Source: JBIKVP01 sp044356745 (GTDB lineage Bacteria; Pseudomonadota; Alphaproteobacteria; Rhizobiales; Beijerinckiaceae). From it: a stretch of DNA of 64,000 bases. Location of the stretch: the NCBI GenBank assembly GCA_044356745.1, contig JBIKVP010000001.1:31109-95108 (forward strand), in the 5' to 3' direction. Position numbers and translations under genes: made by a program. Positions 1-7,095 of the stretch are shown here, one piece after another. Positions within the stretch are counted from its first letter, which is position 1. The number at the start of each line of letters is the position of its first letter. The notes beneath the pieces are model-generated. The model did no database searches. It was not told the origin of the DNA and saw only the letters and a program-made list of their open reading frames with translations.

Positions 1-1
1 G

Positions 2-133
2 GAAGCTCCCTTCACCTCAATGCGTCGCGTTCTCGCCGAAATCAAAGCGTTGCGCGAGAGCGGAAAGATCAAGCCTTCAGACGATGCTCCGTCAGAGCGG
101 ATTCGAAAATTGCGAGATGAATGGAATGGGTGA
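2..133 (+). CDS. C-terminal end of a small protein, probable antitoxin partner of the PIN protein
   Basis: An open frame enters from the left edge and ends at TGA 131-133, giving 43 visible residues that finish RKLRDEWNG. The stretch is rich in Arg, Lys, Glu and Ser and has no membrane segment. Its stop overlaps the likely start of the PIN gene (ATG at 126), as is usual for type II toxin-antitoxin pairs where the antitoxin comes first. The antitoxin role is inferred from position and size only; I do not recognise the family, and the DNA-binding half would lie outside the window. Confidence 0.5.
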   Translation, partial: EAPFTSMRRVLAEIKALRESGKIKPSDDAPSERIRKLRDEWNG

Positions 134-671
134 CACAGGACGGAAGATTTATTTCTGTACGAATGTTTACATCGAAATATTGGAAGGCAACTCGGAGCTT
201 GCCAACATCATTCCAAGACTTTTTGGTGGTTGGGACTGGCAAAATCATGTCATCGTCACAAGCGAGTTGACACTGGCCGAATGCCTTGTAAAGCCGATTG
301 AACTGGCTGTATCAACTGATGACTATATCTTACATGACAAATATTTAGACCTGCTGCTATCTCAGCCAGGCGTTCAGGAGGTGTTCAGCGTTACACGCCA
401 TATACTAATAAGAGCAGCGCTTGTCCGCGCTCAATTATCCAATCTGGCAGCTAAGAAGATTAAGCTTCCTGACGCAATTCATGTTGCCACGGCACTCGAG
501 GCACAATGCGATACATTCGTCACACGAGATGGGAACTTGATTGAAGCTGTATCAGCGATCATTGAGCGGAAGGGACTGCCAAAAACTGCGAAGTCAAGCT
601 CTCTCAAGCATATCGTTAAAATGGAAAAAGATGCTCTCTTAACGCTTGCAGAGGAACTTAAATGCCCATGA
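126..671 (+). CDS. PIN-domain protein (VapC-like toxin) with a substituted first catalytic residue
   Basis: The 181-residue protein has the layout of a PIN ribonuclease: a first strand at about residues 8-16, an acidic pair in TSELTLAE (E47/E52), LPDAIHVATAL with D116, and CDTFVTRDGNL with D129 and D135. PIN nucleases coordinate metal with three or four acids, and the first, normally in a YxDTN-type motif, is here Cys (FCTNV, C11). The family usually cleaves tRNA or other RNA; with this change activity may be weak or lost. ATG 126 is chosen because it overlaps the upstream stop; ATG 84 and 117 are also in frame. The stop overlaps the next gene, rfbB, so the two may be translationally coupled. 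Confidence 0.75.
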   Translation: MGDTGRKIYFCTNVYIEILEGNSELANIIPRLFGGWDWQNHVIVTSELTLAECLVKPIELAVSTDDYILHDKYLDLLLSQPGVQEVFSVTRHILIRAALVRAQLSNLAAKKIKLPDAIHVATALEAQCDTFVTRDGNLIEAVSAIIERKGLPKTAKSSSLKHIVKMEKDALLTLAEELKCP

Positions 672-1816
672 CAACCACACCCCACATACTTGTCACAGGT
701 GGCGCAGGGTTTATTGGCTCAGCTCTGGTGCTTCATCTTGTTCAGGAAAAAGGCTATCGTGTCACGACAGTTGATGCGTTGACTTATGCTGCTCACCCGC
801 ACTCACTGGATGCGCTCCATCATCATCCCAAGCATCGTCTCATTGAAGCAGACATCAACGATGTGGGGCGAATGCGAGCTATTTTGGGTGATGCTAAACC
901 TGACGCCGTGATGCATCTGGCCGCTGAAAGCCATGTCGATCGCTCCATTCAAGGGCCAGGAGCCTTTATTCGCACCAACGTGCTCGGTACACAGGTTCTT
1001 TTGGAAGCCGTGCGCCATGTCTATGAAGGTTATGATCTTGATAAACGCACACGCTTTCGCTTTGTGCATATTTCAACCGATGAAGTGTTTGGCTCTCTGG
1101 GCGAAGAGGGGTTTTTCAATGAGCAAACGCGCTACGACCCCCGCTCTCCTTATTCAGCGTCAAAAGCGGCATCAGATCATTTAGTCAGAGCATGGGGGCA
1201 TACCTATGGTTTGCCGACTTTAATTGCCAATTGCTCCAACAATTATGGCCCGCGTCAATTCCCTGAAAAACTCATCCCTTTGATGATTCTCAACGCATTA
1301 GAAAGCAAACCTCTACCCGTTTATGGCGATGGTCTGAACATCCGTGATTGGCTGTATGTGGATGATCACGTCAGAGCACTCACACTCATTTTAGAGAAGG
1401 GCACTATTGGCGAAACATATCTCATCGGGGGCAGAGCTGAGCGCACCAATAAACAGGTTGTTGAGGCCATTTGTGCTGTTTTTGATGCGTTAAAGCCTGA
1501 AAATGCGCCCCACGCACGGCTGATCACACGTGTGACAGATCGTCCCGGGCACGATCGCCGCTATGCGATTGATCCCTCGCATATTGAAAATACATTAGGA
1601 TGGCGTGCGCAGGTCACCTTTGAAGAGGGCTTGCAGCAGACGATTGACTGGTATCTGAATAATCAAAACTGGTGGCAACCCTTGCGTGAAAACGTTTATG
1701 CAGGTGAGCGTCTTGGACTGAGCAAACAAAGTGCTCAAGGCGATAACGAAGATGGACAAACCACATTCAAACCATCACCCTTTGCAGCAACGGGTTTAAG
1801 CCTGTTTAAACGATGA
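662..1816 (+). CDS. rfbB: dTDP-glucose 4,6-dehydratase
   Basis: This short-chain dehydrogenase/reductase family enzyme converts dTDP-glucose to dTDP-4-keto-6-deoxyglucose, the second step of dTDP-L-rhamnose synthesis for surface polysaccharide. The NAD-binding motif TGGAGFIGS lies at about residues 13-21, the catalytic triad region ISTDEVFG follows, and the YSASK motif gives the Tyr-Lys pair. Its 384 residues are slightly above the family norm of about 350 because of a C-terminal tail. ATG 662 has a GAGGA sequence about 7 bases upstream; ATG 668 overlaps the PIN gene stop directly. It overlaps rfbD by 4 bases. rfbA and rfbC are not in the window. Confidence 0.95.
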   Translation: MPMTTTPHILVTGGAGFIGSALVLHLVQEKGYRVTTVDALTYAAHPHSLDALHHHPKHRLIEADINDVGRMRAILGDAKPDAVMHLAAESHVDRSIQGPGAFIRTNVLGTQVLLEAVRHVYEGYDLDKRTRFRFVHISTDEVFGSLGEEGFFNEQTRYDPRSPYSASKAASDHLVRAWGHTYGLPTLIANCSNNYGPRQFPEKLIPLMILNALESKPLPVYGDGLNIRDWLYVDDHVRALTLILEKGTIGETYLIGGRAERTNKQVVEAICAVFDALKPENAPHARLITRVTDRPGHDRRYAIDPSHIENTLGWRAQVTFEEGLQQTIDWYLNNQNWWQPLRENVYAGERLGLSKQSAQGDNEDGQTTFKPSPFAATGLSLFKR

Positions 1817-2709
1817 GTTCTAACCCAATGGATTATGGCCCCCTTCTCATCATTGGACAATCGGGGCAACTGGCCACTGATCTGATGAATGCTGCCACCT
1901 GCGATGATGTGGATGCGCTGGCAATTGGGCGACCAACCCTTGATGTAACAAAACCTGAGAGCATTGCGCGTCTGTTTGAGCGCATCACCCCACGTGCCGT
2001 AATCAATGCGAGTGCTTACACAAACGTTGATCAAGCAGAATCAGAACCTGATCTCGCGTTTGCGATCAATGTAACAGGCGCACAAGCCTTGGCATGTGTA
2101 TGCGCAAATATAGATATTCCATTCATTCATGTATCAACAGATCAAGTGTTCGATGGCATAAAATCAAGCTCCTACACTGAGGATGATGCGCCAAACCCCT
2201 TATGTGTTTATGGACAGACAAAATATGAGGGTGAACAACGGGTGCTTGAAGCTTACCCGCAAGCCCTGATTGTGCGCACGTCATGGGTTTATGGCCCTTC
2301 GGGAAATAATTTTGTGACAAAAGTTTTAGAGTGGGCACGGCGCAACAAGGAGCTATCCATCGTTTGCGATCAAATCGGAAAGCCAACATATTCGCCCGAT
2401 CTTGCAAAAGCCCTGCTTGAACTCGTTGCGCGGATGCTCAACGATACAGATAAACCCCAAGGTCTATTGCATCTTGCAGGATATGATGCGATGAGCCGCT
2501 TTGAACAGGCGCAAGCGATTTTATCGATATCTCAAGCGCGCAATGGGGTTTATGCGACAGTTAAGCCTGTTTTGACCCGTGATTTTCCCACACCTGCAAC
2601 ACGCCCCTTGAATGCCGTACTCGATTGCACACGCGCTTATGAACGATATGGAATAACGCTGAGCGATTTTAAAACGGGACTTGCCGCAACACTTGATGCG
2701 ATTTTATAG
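1813..2709 (+). CDS. rfbD: dTDP-4-dehydrorhamnose reductase
   Basis: This enzyme reduces dTDP-4-keto-L-rhamnose to dTDP-L-rhamnose. The N-terminal LLIIGQSGQLA is the nucleotide-binding glycine motif, VSTDQVFDG and YGQTKYEGE carry the catalytic Thr/Tyr/Lys residues, and VRTSWVYG is typical of RmlD. Length (298 residues) is normal. Its ATG lies inside the ATGA overlap with the rfbB stop, so the two are one transcription unit. The 3' end overlaps the 3' end of the convergent coaA by 6 bases. Confidence 0.95.
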   Translation: MSSNPMDYGPLLIIGQSGQLATDLMNAATCDDVDALAIGRPTLDVTKPESIARLFERITPRAVINASAYTNVDQAESEPDLAFAINVTGAQALACVCANIDIPFIHVSTDQVFDGIKSSSYTEDDAPNPLCVYGQTKYEGEQRVLEAYPQALIVRTSWVYGPSGNNFVTKVLEWARRNKELSIVCDQIGKPTYSPDLAKALLELVARMLNDTDKPQGLLHLAGYDAMSRFEQAQAILSISQARNGVYATVKPVLTRDFPTPATRPLNAVLDCTRAYERYGITLSDFKTGLAATLDAIL

Positions 2710-3672
2710 CCGCCGAAGTGCGACTTCTTCCACATTGTGCGAAGCGCCTTTGCGTAAAATCAGCGATGCACGCTGGCGCGTGGGTAAAATGTTTTCGCGC
2801 AAATTGGGCAAGTTTATGCGAGACCAGAGCTGTTCAGCCAGCACACGCGCGTCAAGTTCTGGCATATCCGCATAACGTTGAAAAAATGAGCGCGGATCAC
2901 GAAAGGCCGTGCGCCGCAGCGTTAAAAAGCGCTCGACATACCAATCATGCAGATGCTCTTCATCCGCATCAAGATAAATCGAAAAGTCAAAGAAGTCTGA
3001 CACAAAGGGAATGGCTTTGCCGTCTTTGGGCATTCGCGCCGGTTGCAAGACATTCAAGCCTTCGACAATCAAAATATCAGGGCGATCAATCGAGACCCAA
3101 TCTTTTTCATCCATCACATCATAGGCCAGATGCGAATAAAGTGGTGCTTTGACATGACGCTTGCCTGCTTTCACATCCGCCAGAAAACGTAGGAGCGCAC
3201 CTGTGTCATAACTTTCAGGAAAGCCCTTGCGCTCCATCAATCCCAAGCGGGTCAGTTCTGCATTGGGATGCAAGAAGCCATCAGTCGTGATCAGCTCCAC
3301 TTTCGGGGTGTTCGGCCAACGGGTCAGAAGCGCTTTGAGCAGGCGCGCACTGGTGGATTTACCCACAGCAACAGAACCCGCAATCCCGATAACATAAGGC
3401 GTAATCACCTCATTTTCGGCCATGAGAAACCGCCGCGTTGCATGAAATAATCCTTGCGTTGCTCCTACATAAAGGGCGAGCAAACGTGTGAGCGGAAGGT
3501 AAATTGCTTCCACCTCGTCCATCGAAATCGGATCATTGAGCGATTGCAACCGCGCAATTTCATCGGCGCTGAGCGTGAGGGGCGTATCGGCTCTCAGGCC
3601 AGCCCATTCATCGCGGCTAAAAACGCGATAGGGCGATAATTGTGCGTCATGAAGTTTGTGTGTAAGCGGCAT
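2704..3672 (-). CDS. coaA: Pantothenate kinase, type I
   Basis: This kinase phosphorylates pantothenate in the first step of coenzyme A synthesis. The P-loop GSVAVGKST is at about residues 103-111, followed by the type I landmarks TTDGFLHPN and KGFPESYD. Its 322 residues match the family. It lies 9 bases downstream of hisE on the same strand. In many Hyphomicrobiales coaA follows the hisBHAFE operon; here only hisE has stayed with it. Confidence 0.95.
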   Translation of the reverse strand: MPLTHKLHDAQLSPYRVFSRDEWAGLRADTPLTLSADEIARLQSLNDPISMDEVEAIYLPLTRLLALYVGATQGLFHATRRFLMAENEVITPYVIGIAGSVAVGKSTSARLLKALLTRWPNTPKVELITTDGFLHPNAELTRLGLMERKGFPESYDTGALLRFLADVKAGKRHVKAPLYSHLAYDVMDEKDWVSIDRPDILIVEGLNVLQPARMPKDGKAIPFVSDFFDFSIYLDADEEHLHDWYVERFLTLRRTAFRDPRSFFQRYADMPELDARVLAEQLWSRINLPNLRENILPTRQRASLILRKGASHNVEEVALRRL

Positions 3673-3681
3673 CGGGGCTGT

Positions 3682-4005
3682 TCACATCGTCCGACTGGCT
3701 TTTTCCGCCAGTCCTGATTGCACCGTGCGGCGCTGCAATTCATTGAGCACAGATGTCACACGCACATCGCGCGATTTGAGCATCACCACCAAATGATACA
3801 GCACGTCAGCGGCCTCTGCAATCAGAGCCGCTTCGTCTTGAACGACAGCAGCGAGCGCCGCTTCAACCGCTTCCTCGCCAAATTTCTTGGCACACTTTTG
3901 CACACCCCCTGCAAGAAGTTTTGCCGTGTAGGACACTTCAGGAGAAGCACTTGCCCGCTCATGAATGATCGCTTCAAGATCAGAAAGCTGGAATGGTGAA
4001 GTCAC
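3682..4005 (-). CDS. hisE: Phosphoribosyl-ATP pyrophosphatase
   Basis: HisE hydrolyses phosphoribosyl-ATP to phosphoribosyl-AMP in histidine synthesis. The MazG-like helical core is visible in KKFGEEAVEAALAA (metal-binding acids) and EAADVLYHLVVML. The 107-residue length is standard for a stand-alone HisE. It starts 5 bases downstream of the trmD stop and is followed closely by coaA, so it may be read from a trmD-hisE-coaA transcript. The other his genes normally next to it (hisB, H, A, F) are absent from this locus. Confidence 0.93.
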   Translation of the reverse strand: MTSPFQLSDLEAIIHERASASPEVSYTAKLLAGGVQKCAKKFGEEAVEAALAAVVQDEAALIAEAADVLYHLVVMLKSRDVRVTSVLNELQRRTVQSGLAEKASRTM

Positions 4006-4010
4006 AATCG

Positions 4011-4697
4011 TTATCCTTTGATTAAATCTGGCCGCCGCTCGCGTGTAACCTTGAGCGATTGTTCATGCCGCCATTTTTGAATATGAGCATGATTACCGCT
4101 TAAAAGCACATCAGGAATGGCATGTCCTTCCCATTCACGCGGACGGGTGTAATGCGGGTATTCGAGGAGCCCGTTTTCAAAGCTCTCATCATCGCCAGAA
4201 TCGTGCGCACCCATCACATCAGGCAATAAACGCACACATGCATCAAGCAGAACATGCGCAGCGACTTCCCCCCCTGAGAGGATATAATCGCCAATCGACA
4301 CCTCGATAAGGTTGCGTGCGGCAATCACCCGCTCATCAACCCCCTCAAAGCGCCCACAGACAATCACGACACCAGCACCTCGCGACAATGTTCGCACAAC
4401 GCTTTGTGTCAGCGGCTGACCGCGCGGGGACATCAGCAGGCGCGGACGCACATCATCAGGAAGTATTGTTTGATCAAGCGCCGCCCCCAATACATCACAC
4501 CTGAGCACCATGCCAGGGCCGCCACCCGCAGGCGTATCATCCACCTGCCGATGTCGACCAAGACCAAACGCGCGCAGATCATGAACATCAAGCGCCCAAC
4601 CGCCACGTTTGAGAGCATCCCCCGCCAGCGACATGCCCAGCATCGCGGGGAACATCTCAGGATAAAGCGTGAGGACAGAGGCGTGGAAAGTTTTCAT
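4011..4697 (-). CDS. trmD: tRNA (guanine-N1)-methyltransferase
   Basis: TrmD methylates G37 of tRNAs next to the anticodon, using S-adenosylmethionine, and guards against +1 frameshifting. The trefoil-knot elements are clear: PAGGGPGMVL, VVIVCGRFEGVDERV and IGDYILSGGEVA, the last forming the SAM pocket. The 228-residue size is normal. The usual operon is rpsP-rimM-trmD-rplS; here rimM is missing between rpsP and trmD and hisE replaces rplS downstream. Confidence 0.95.
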   Translation of the reverse strand: MKTFHASVLTLYPEMFPAMLGMSLAGDALKRGGWALDVHDLRAFGLGRHRQVDDTPAGGGPGMVLRCDVLGAALDQTILPDDVRPRLLMSPRGQPLTQSVVRTLSRGAGVVIVCGRFEGVDERVIAARNLIEVSIGDYILSGGEVAAHVLLDACVRLLPDVMGAHDSGDDESFENGLLEYPHYTRPREWEGHAIPDVLLSGNHAHIQKWRHEQSLKVTRERRPDLIKG

Positions 4698-4704
4698 TTT
4701 TCCT

Positions 4705-4733
4705 TTAGACCCCTCGCATAGGCTCGGACGCGG
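4705..4733. repeat. Short extragenic palindrome, ACCC...GACGC family, copy 1
   Basis: The segment TAGACCC, a degenerate stem, then GACGCGG lies just upstream of the trmD start. It shares its ends with three copies upstream of ffh (8675-8700, 8726-8751, 8821-8848). This is the least regular copy. Confidence 0.4.
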
Positions 4734-4804
4734 TATTATTTGTAGATGGCCTTAGCAAGCTAAGTCCTTTGCGGGCATTGGAAGAAAGACACCTGAATCT
4801 CAAC

Positions 4805-4941
4805 CGTCATGCGCGGGCTTGACCCGCGTATCCCGTGTTTCTTTTTGTCCCCGCACACTGGTGCGAACACGCATTCGTACTTTGGAAGAAGTGTTATGTT
4901 CCAGAAAGCATGGATACCAAGCACAAGGCTTGGTATGACGG
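4805..4941. repeat. Composite palindromic repeat, copy A
   Basis: The element begins CGTCATG, then a 19-base hairpin module (GCGCGGGCTTGACCCGCGT) and ATCC. It ends GGAT, another hairpin module (ACCAAGCACAAGGCTTGGT) and ATGACGG. The outer ends are inverted copies of each other. The same ends with exchanged hairpin cores occur at 6905-7059 and 8856-8939. It fills most of the rpsP-trmD gap, where rimM would normally be. Confidence 0.7.
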
Positions 4942-4966
4942 GCGAGGATCATGCGAATAACGTCAA

Positions 4967-5344
4967 TCAAGCCGCAGCGTCGTCAGCAGGAGCAGCATTA
5001 GCCGCTTCTAAAGCCGCAGCGCGTTCTGCCGCACGTTCAGTCGCTTTTTGGCCTGGCACAGCTCTTTGTGGATTATTGCGCGGTGCACGCTTCAATAAAC
5101 CTTCCGCATCAAAAAAGCGCAGGACGCGATCGGTCGGTTGCGCACCTTTTGAAAGCCAATCTTTGGCTTTATCCAGATCAAGCGTATAACGCTTTTGTGC
5201 GCCATCTTTGGGTAACATCGGGTTATAAGTGCCAATTTTTTCAATAAAACGGCCATCGCGCGGCGCACGAGCATCCGCAACAACGATACGATAATACGGG
5301 CGCTTTTTAGAACCACCGCGTGAGAGGCGAATTTTCAGTGACAT
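4967..5344 (-). CDS. rpsP: 30S ribosomal protein S16
   Basis: S16 is an assembly protein of the small ribosomal subunit. The N-terminus MSLKIRLSRGGSKKRPYYRI and the following VADARAPRDGRFIEKIGTYNP are diagnostic. The protein has 125 residues with an Ala-rich C-terminal tail typical of alphaproteobacterial S16. An AAGGAG ribosome-binding site sits about 7 bases before ATG 5342-5344. A 141-base inverted-repeat element lies about 40 bases upstream of its start, within its probable promoter or leader. Confidence 0.97.
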   Translation of the reverse strand: MSLKIRLSRGGSKKRPYYRIVVADARAPRDGRFIEKIGTYNPMLPKDGAQKRYTLDLDKAKDWLSKGAQPTDRVLRFFDAEGLLKRAPRNNPQRAVPGQKATERAAERAAALEAANAAPADDAAA

Positions 5345-5385
5345 TGTAGACTCCTTGGTTGAATGTTTGTTTTGGGTTTTGGGTT

Positions 5386-5526
5386 GTCATTGCGAGGAAG
5401 CACACAGTGCTGACGCGGCAATCCAGTGATGATGTCTGTTATTATGCTATTCCAGCGCTTAACGTGGTAAACTTGACAAGAACACTCTGGATTGCCACGC
5501 CTCTCTTTCGAGAAGCTCGCAATGAC
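5386..5526. repeat. Inverted-repeat element with GTCATTGCGAG ends
   Basis: The left end GTCATTGCGAGGAAGC...GGCAATCCAG and the right end CTGGATTGCC...GCTCGCAATGAC are inverted copies of each other with a 60-70 base spacer, so the transcript could fold into a long hairpin. The GTCATTGCGAGG end is a widespread extragenic repeat end in Alphaproteobacteria. No coding capacity is seen. Confidence 0.7.
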
Positions 5527-5538
5527 GGGTTAGTTGTA

Positions 5539-6150
5539 TTAAGCAGCGTTGGCGAACTCCTGATCTTTAGCGGTGGCGCGTTGAAGCGCGGGGCGTGCTT
5601 CTAAGCGTTTGATGTAGTTTATAAATTCAGGACGCTCAGGAATGGCATGTACCATCATGCCCCAGCGCAAACCTGAACCAATGACAATATCCGCTGCCGT
5701 AAAAGTCTCGCCCAGCAGATAAGAGCCGTTTTTAAGAGCATTCGTAAGCACATCCATGACGAGATCATAGCTGCCCCACCCCGCAGCCGCTTGCATCACA
5801 TCAGGGCGATTAAACATCTTGTCAATCATGGCTGGCTCTAAACAATTACCGCTGAAAAACAGCCACTTGAGATAGTCTGCGCGGCGTGGATCGCTTAAGG
5901 GAACATTGAGTTTTGCTTCAGGAAAACGATCCGCCAGATAGGTCGCAATCGCCCCCGATTCCGTGATGATGATACCATCATGATCAATCGCGGGGACTTT
6001 TCCCATCGGATTAATAGCAAGATACGCAGGTTGGCGATTGTCACCCGCTTTGCCGTCAAGAACCTTGACCTGATACGGCTGACCCAGCTCCTCAAGCATC
6101 CAGAGAATAATCGACGAGCGCGACGGAGAGATGTGGTAGAGCGTAATCAT
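5539..6150 (-). CDS. Glutathione S-transferase family protein
   Basis: The 203-residue protein has an N-terminal thioredoxin-like domain (residues 1-80) starting ITLYHISPSRSS, with the cis-proline region GKVPAIDHDG and the glutathione contact ITESGAIATYL. A helical C-terminal domain follows (about 90-200). Such enzymes conjugate or reduce substrates with glutathione in the cytosol; the substrate cannot be told from sequence. The catalytic Ser or Tyr is probably in the SPSRSS loop. It sits 6 bases before the stop of an unrelated AT-rich gene and upstream of the repeat at 5386-5526. Confidence 0.88.
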   Translation of the reverse strand: MITLYHISPSRSSIILWMLEELGQPYQVKVLDGKAGDNRQPAYLAINPMGKVPAIDHDGIIITESGAIATYLADRFPEAKLNVPLSDPRRADYLKWLFFSGNCLEPAMIDKMFNRPDVMQAAAGWGSYDLVMDVLTNALKNGSYLLGETFTAADIVIGSGLRWGMMVHAIPERPEFINYIKRLEARPALQRATAKDQEFANAA

Positions 6151-6156
6151 TTTTAT

Positions 6157-6867
6157 TTATGAACCTCTTTGCATAGTAGATTCAAGTATAGATTCAGAAT
6201 CTCTAATTATTAAATTAGTATTATTATTTATATTTTTTTTCCAATTTTTACCTTGAGATTCTATTTTTATACGCTGCCATTCCTCTTTTAAAATTATTGA
6301 AACAATATCTGGAATTTTAAATCTCAATTGATTTACTTTCCTTATGCAATCTTCCGCTTCTTGATGCTCTCCATCTTCGAGATTTACTAATGAGAGACAC
6401 AACAATCCCTTTGTTTGACTTAGTAAACTAAAGCATAAATCATGATTTTTCTCATTCAGATTAAAACTGAGACGCATGTGTGTATCAATAGACGCCAAAT
6501 CGGCTAAGTTCATTCTTGTTTTTTCTAAAAAGGATTGTCCCAATATTTTTTTCTTTGCGATAATATCCATAAAATCAGCAGTTAGTGAATCAGTAATTTT
6601 CACAAATTTGGATGTATTATCTCTAAGATTATTTATCCATTCCTGTCTAAATTGACTGATTTTGTAACCACTATCTCTTTTTGAAGACTTTATACTTATA
6701 TAAAGAGTTGTCAGTGCTATCATCATGGTAGCTATACCCACTAACGCATTCCCAAAATCAATCTGTGTTTTTTGAGAAAACCAATCTAAAGACAAAAATG
6801 CAGGCGGGGGTGTTGACTGCATAAATGACATTAATGTTTTCTGAAGTTGCTCAAAAAGGCTCAGCAT
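6157..6867 (-). CDS. Unrecognised AT-rich single-pass membrane protein
   Basis: I do not recognise this 236-residue protein. One hydrophobic segment at about residues 39-58 (ALVGIATMMIALTTLYISI) is followed by a charged stretch with SQFRQEWINNLRDNTSKF and a long helical cytosolic part ending in an Asn-rich tail. The base composition is far more AT-rich than the flanking gst and ffh genes, including runs of A and T, which suggests recent acquisition. It has no clear partner gene; the next upstream feature is a palindromic repeat (6905-7059). Confidence 0.6.
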   Translation of the reverse strand: MLSLFEQLQKTLMSFMQSTPPPAFLSLDWFSQKTQIDFGNALVGIATMMIALTTLYISIKSSKRDSGYKISQFRQEWINNLRDNTSKFVKITDSLTADFMDIIAKKKILGQSFLEKTRMNLADLASIDTHMRLSFNLNEKNHDLCFSLLSQTKGLLCLSLVNLEDGEHQEAEDCIRKVNQLRFKIPDIVSIILKEEWQRIKIESQGKNWKKNINNNTNLIIRDSESILESTMQRGS

Positions 6868-6904
6868 TCATGCCCCCTACTATAAAGGTCACATGAACCT
6901 CTTG

Positions 6905-7059
6905 CGTCATGGCAAGGTTTAGCCTTGCCATCCACGCCTTTGGAAGCACGGACTTGTAAGAGTAGAAGCTTCCCAAAGCGCAACTGCGCGTCCGCGCCCG
7001 TGCGCGGGGTTGCGAAAAAAGAAGACGTGGATGGCCGTGTCGCGCACGGCCATGACGGG
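6905..7059. repeat. Composite palindromic repeat, copy B
   Basis: It begins CGTCATG with the module GGCAAGGTTTAGCCTTGCC and ATCCACG, and ends CGTGGAT with the module GGCCGTGTCGCGCACGGCC and ATGACGGG. Its ends are shared with copies A (4805-4941) and C (8856-8939). It fills the gap between the AT-rich gene and the 3' end of ffh. Confidence 0.7.
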
Positions 7060-7095
7060 TGAGGAGTGTTTCGTGTGCTCATCCGATCCATCGCC

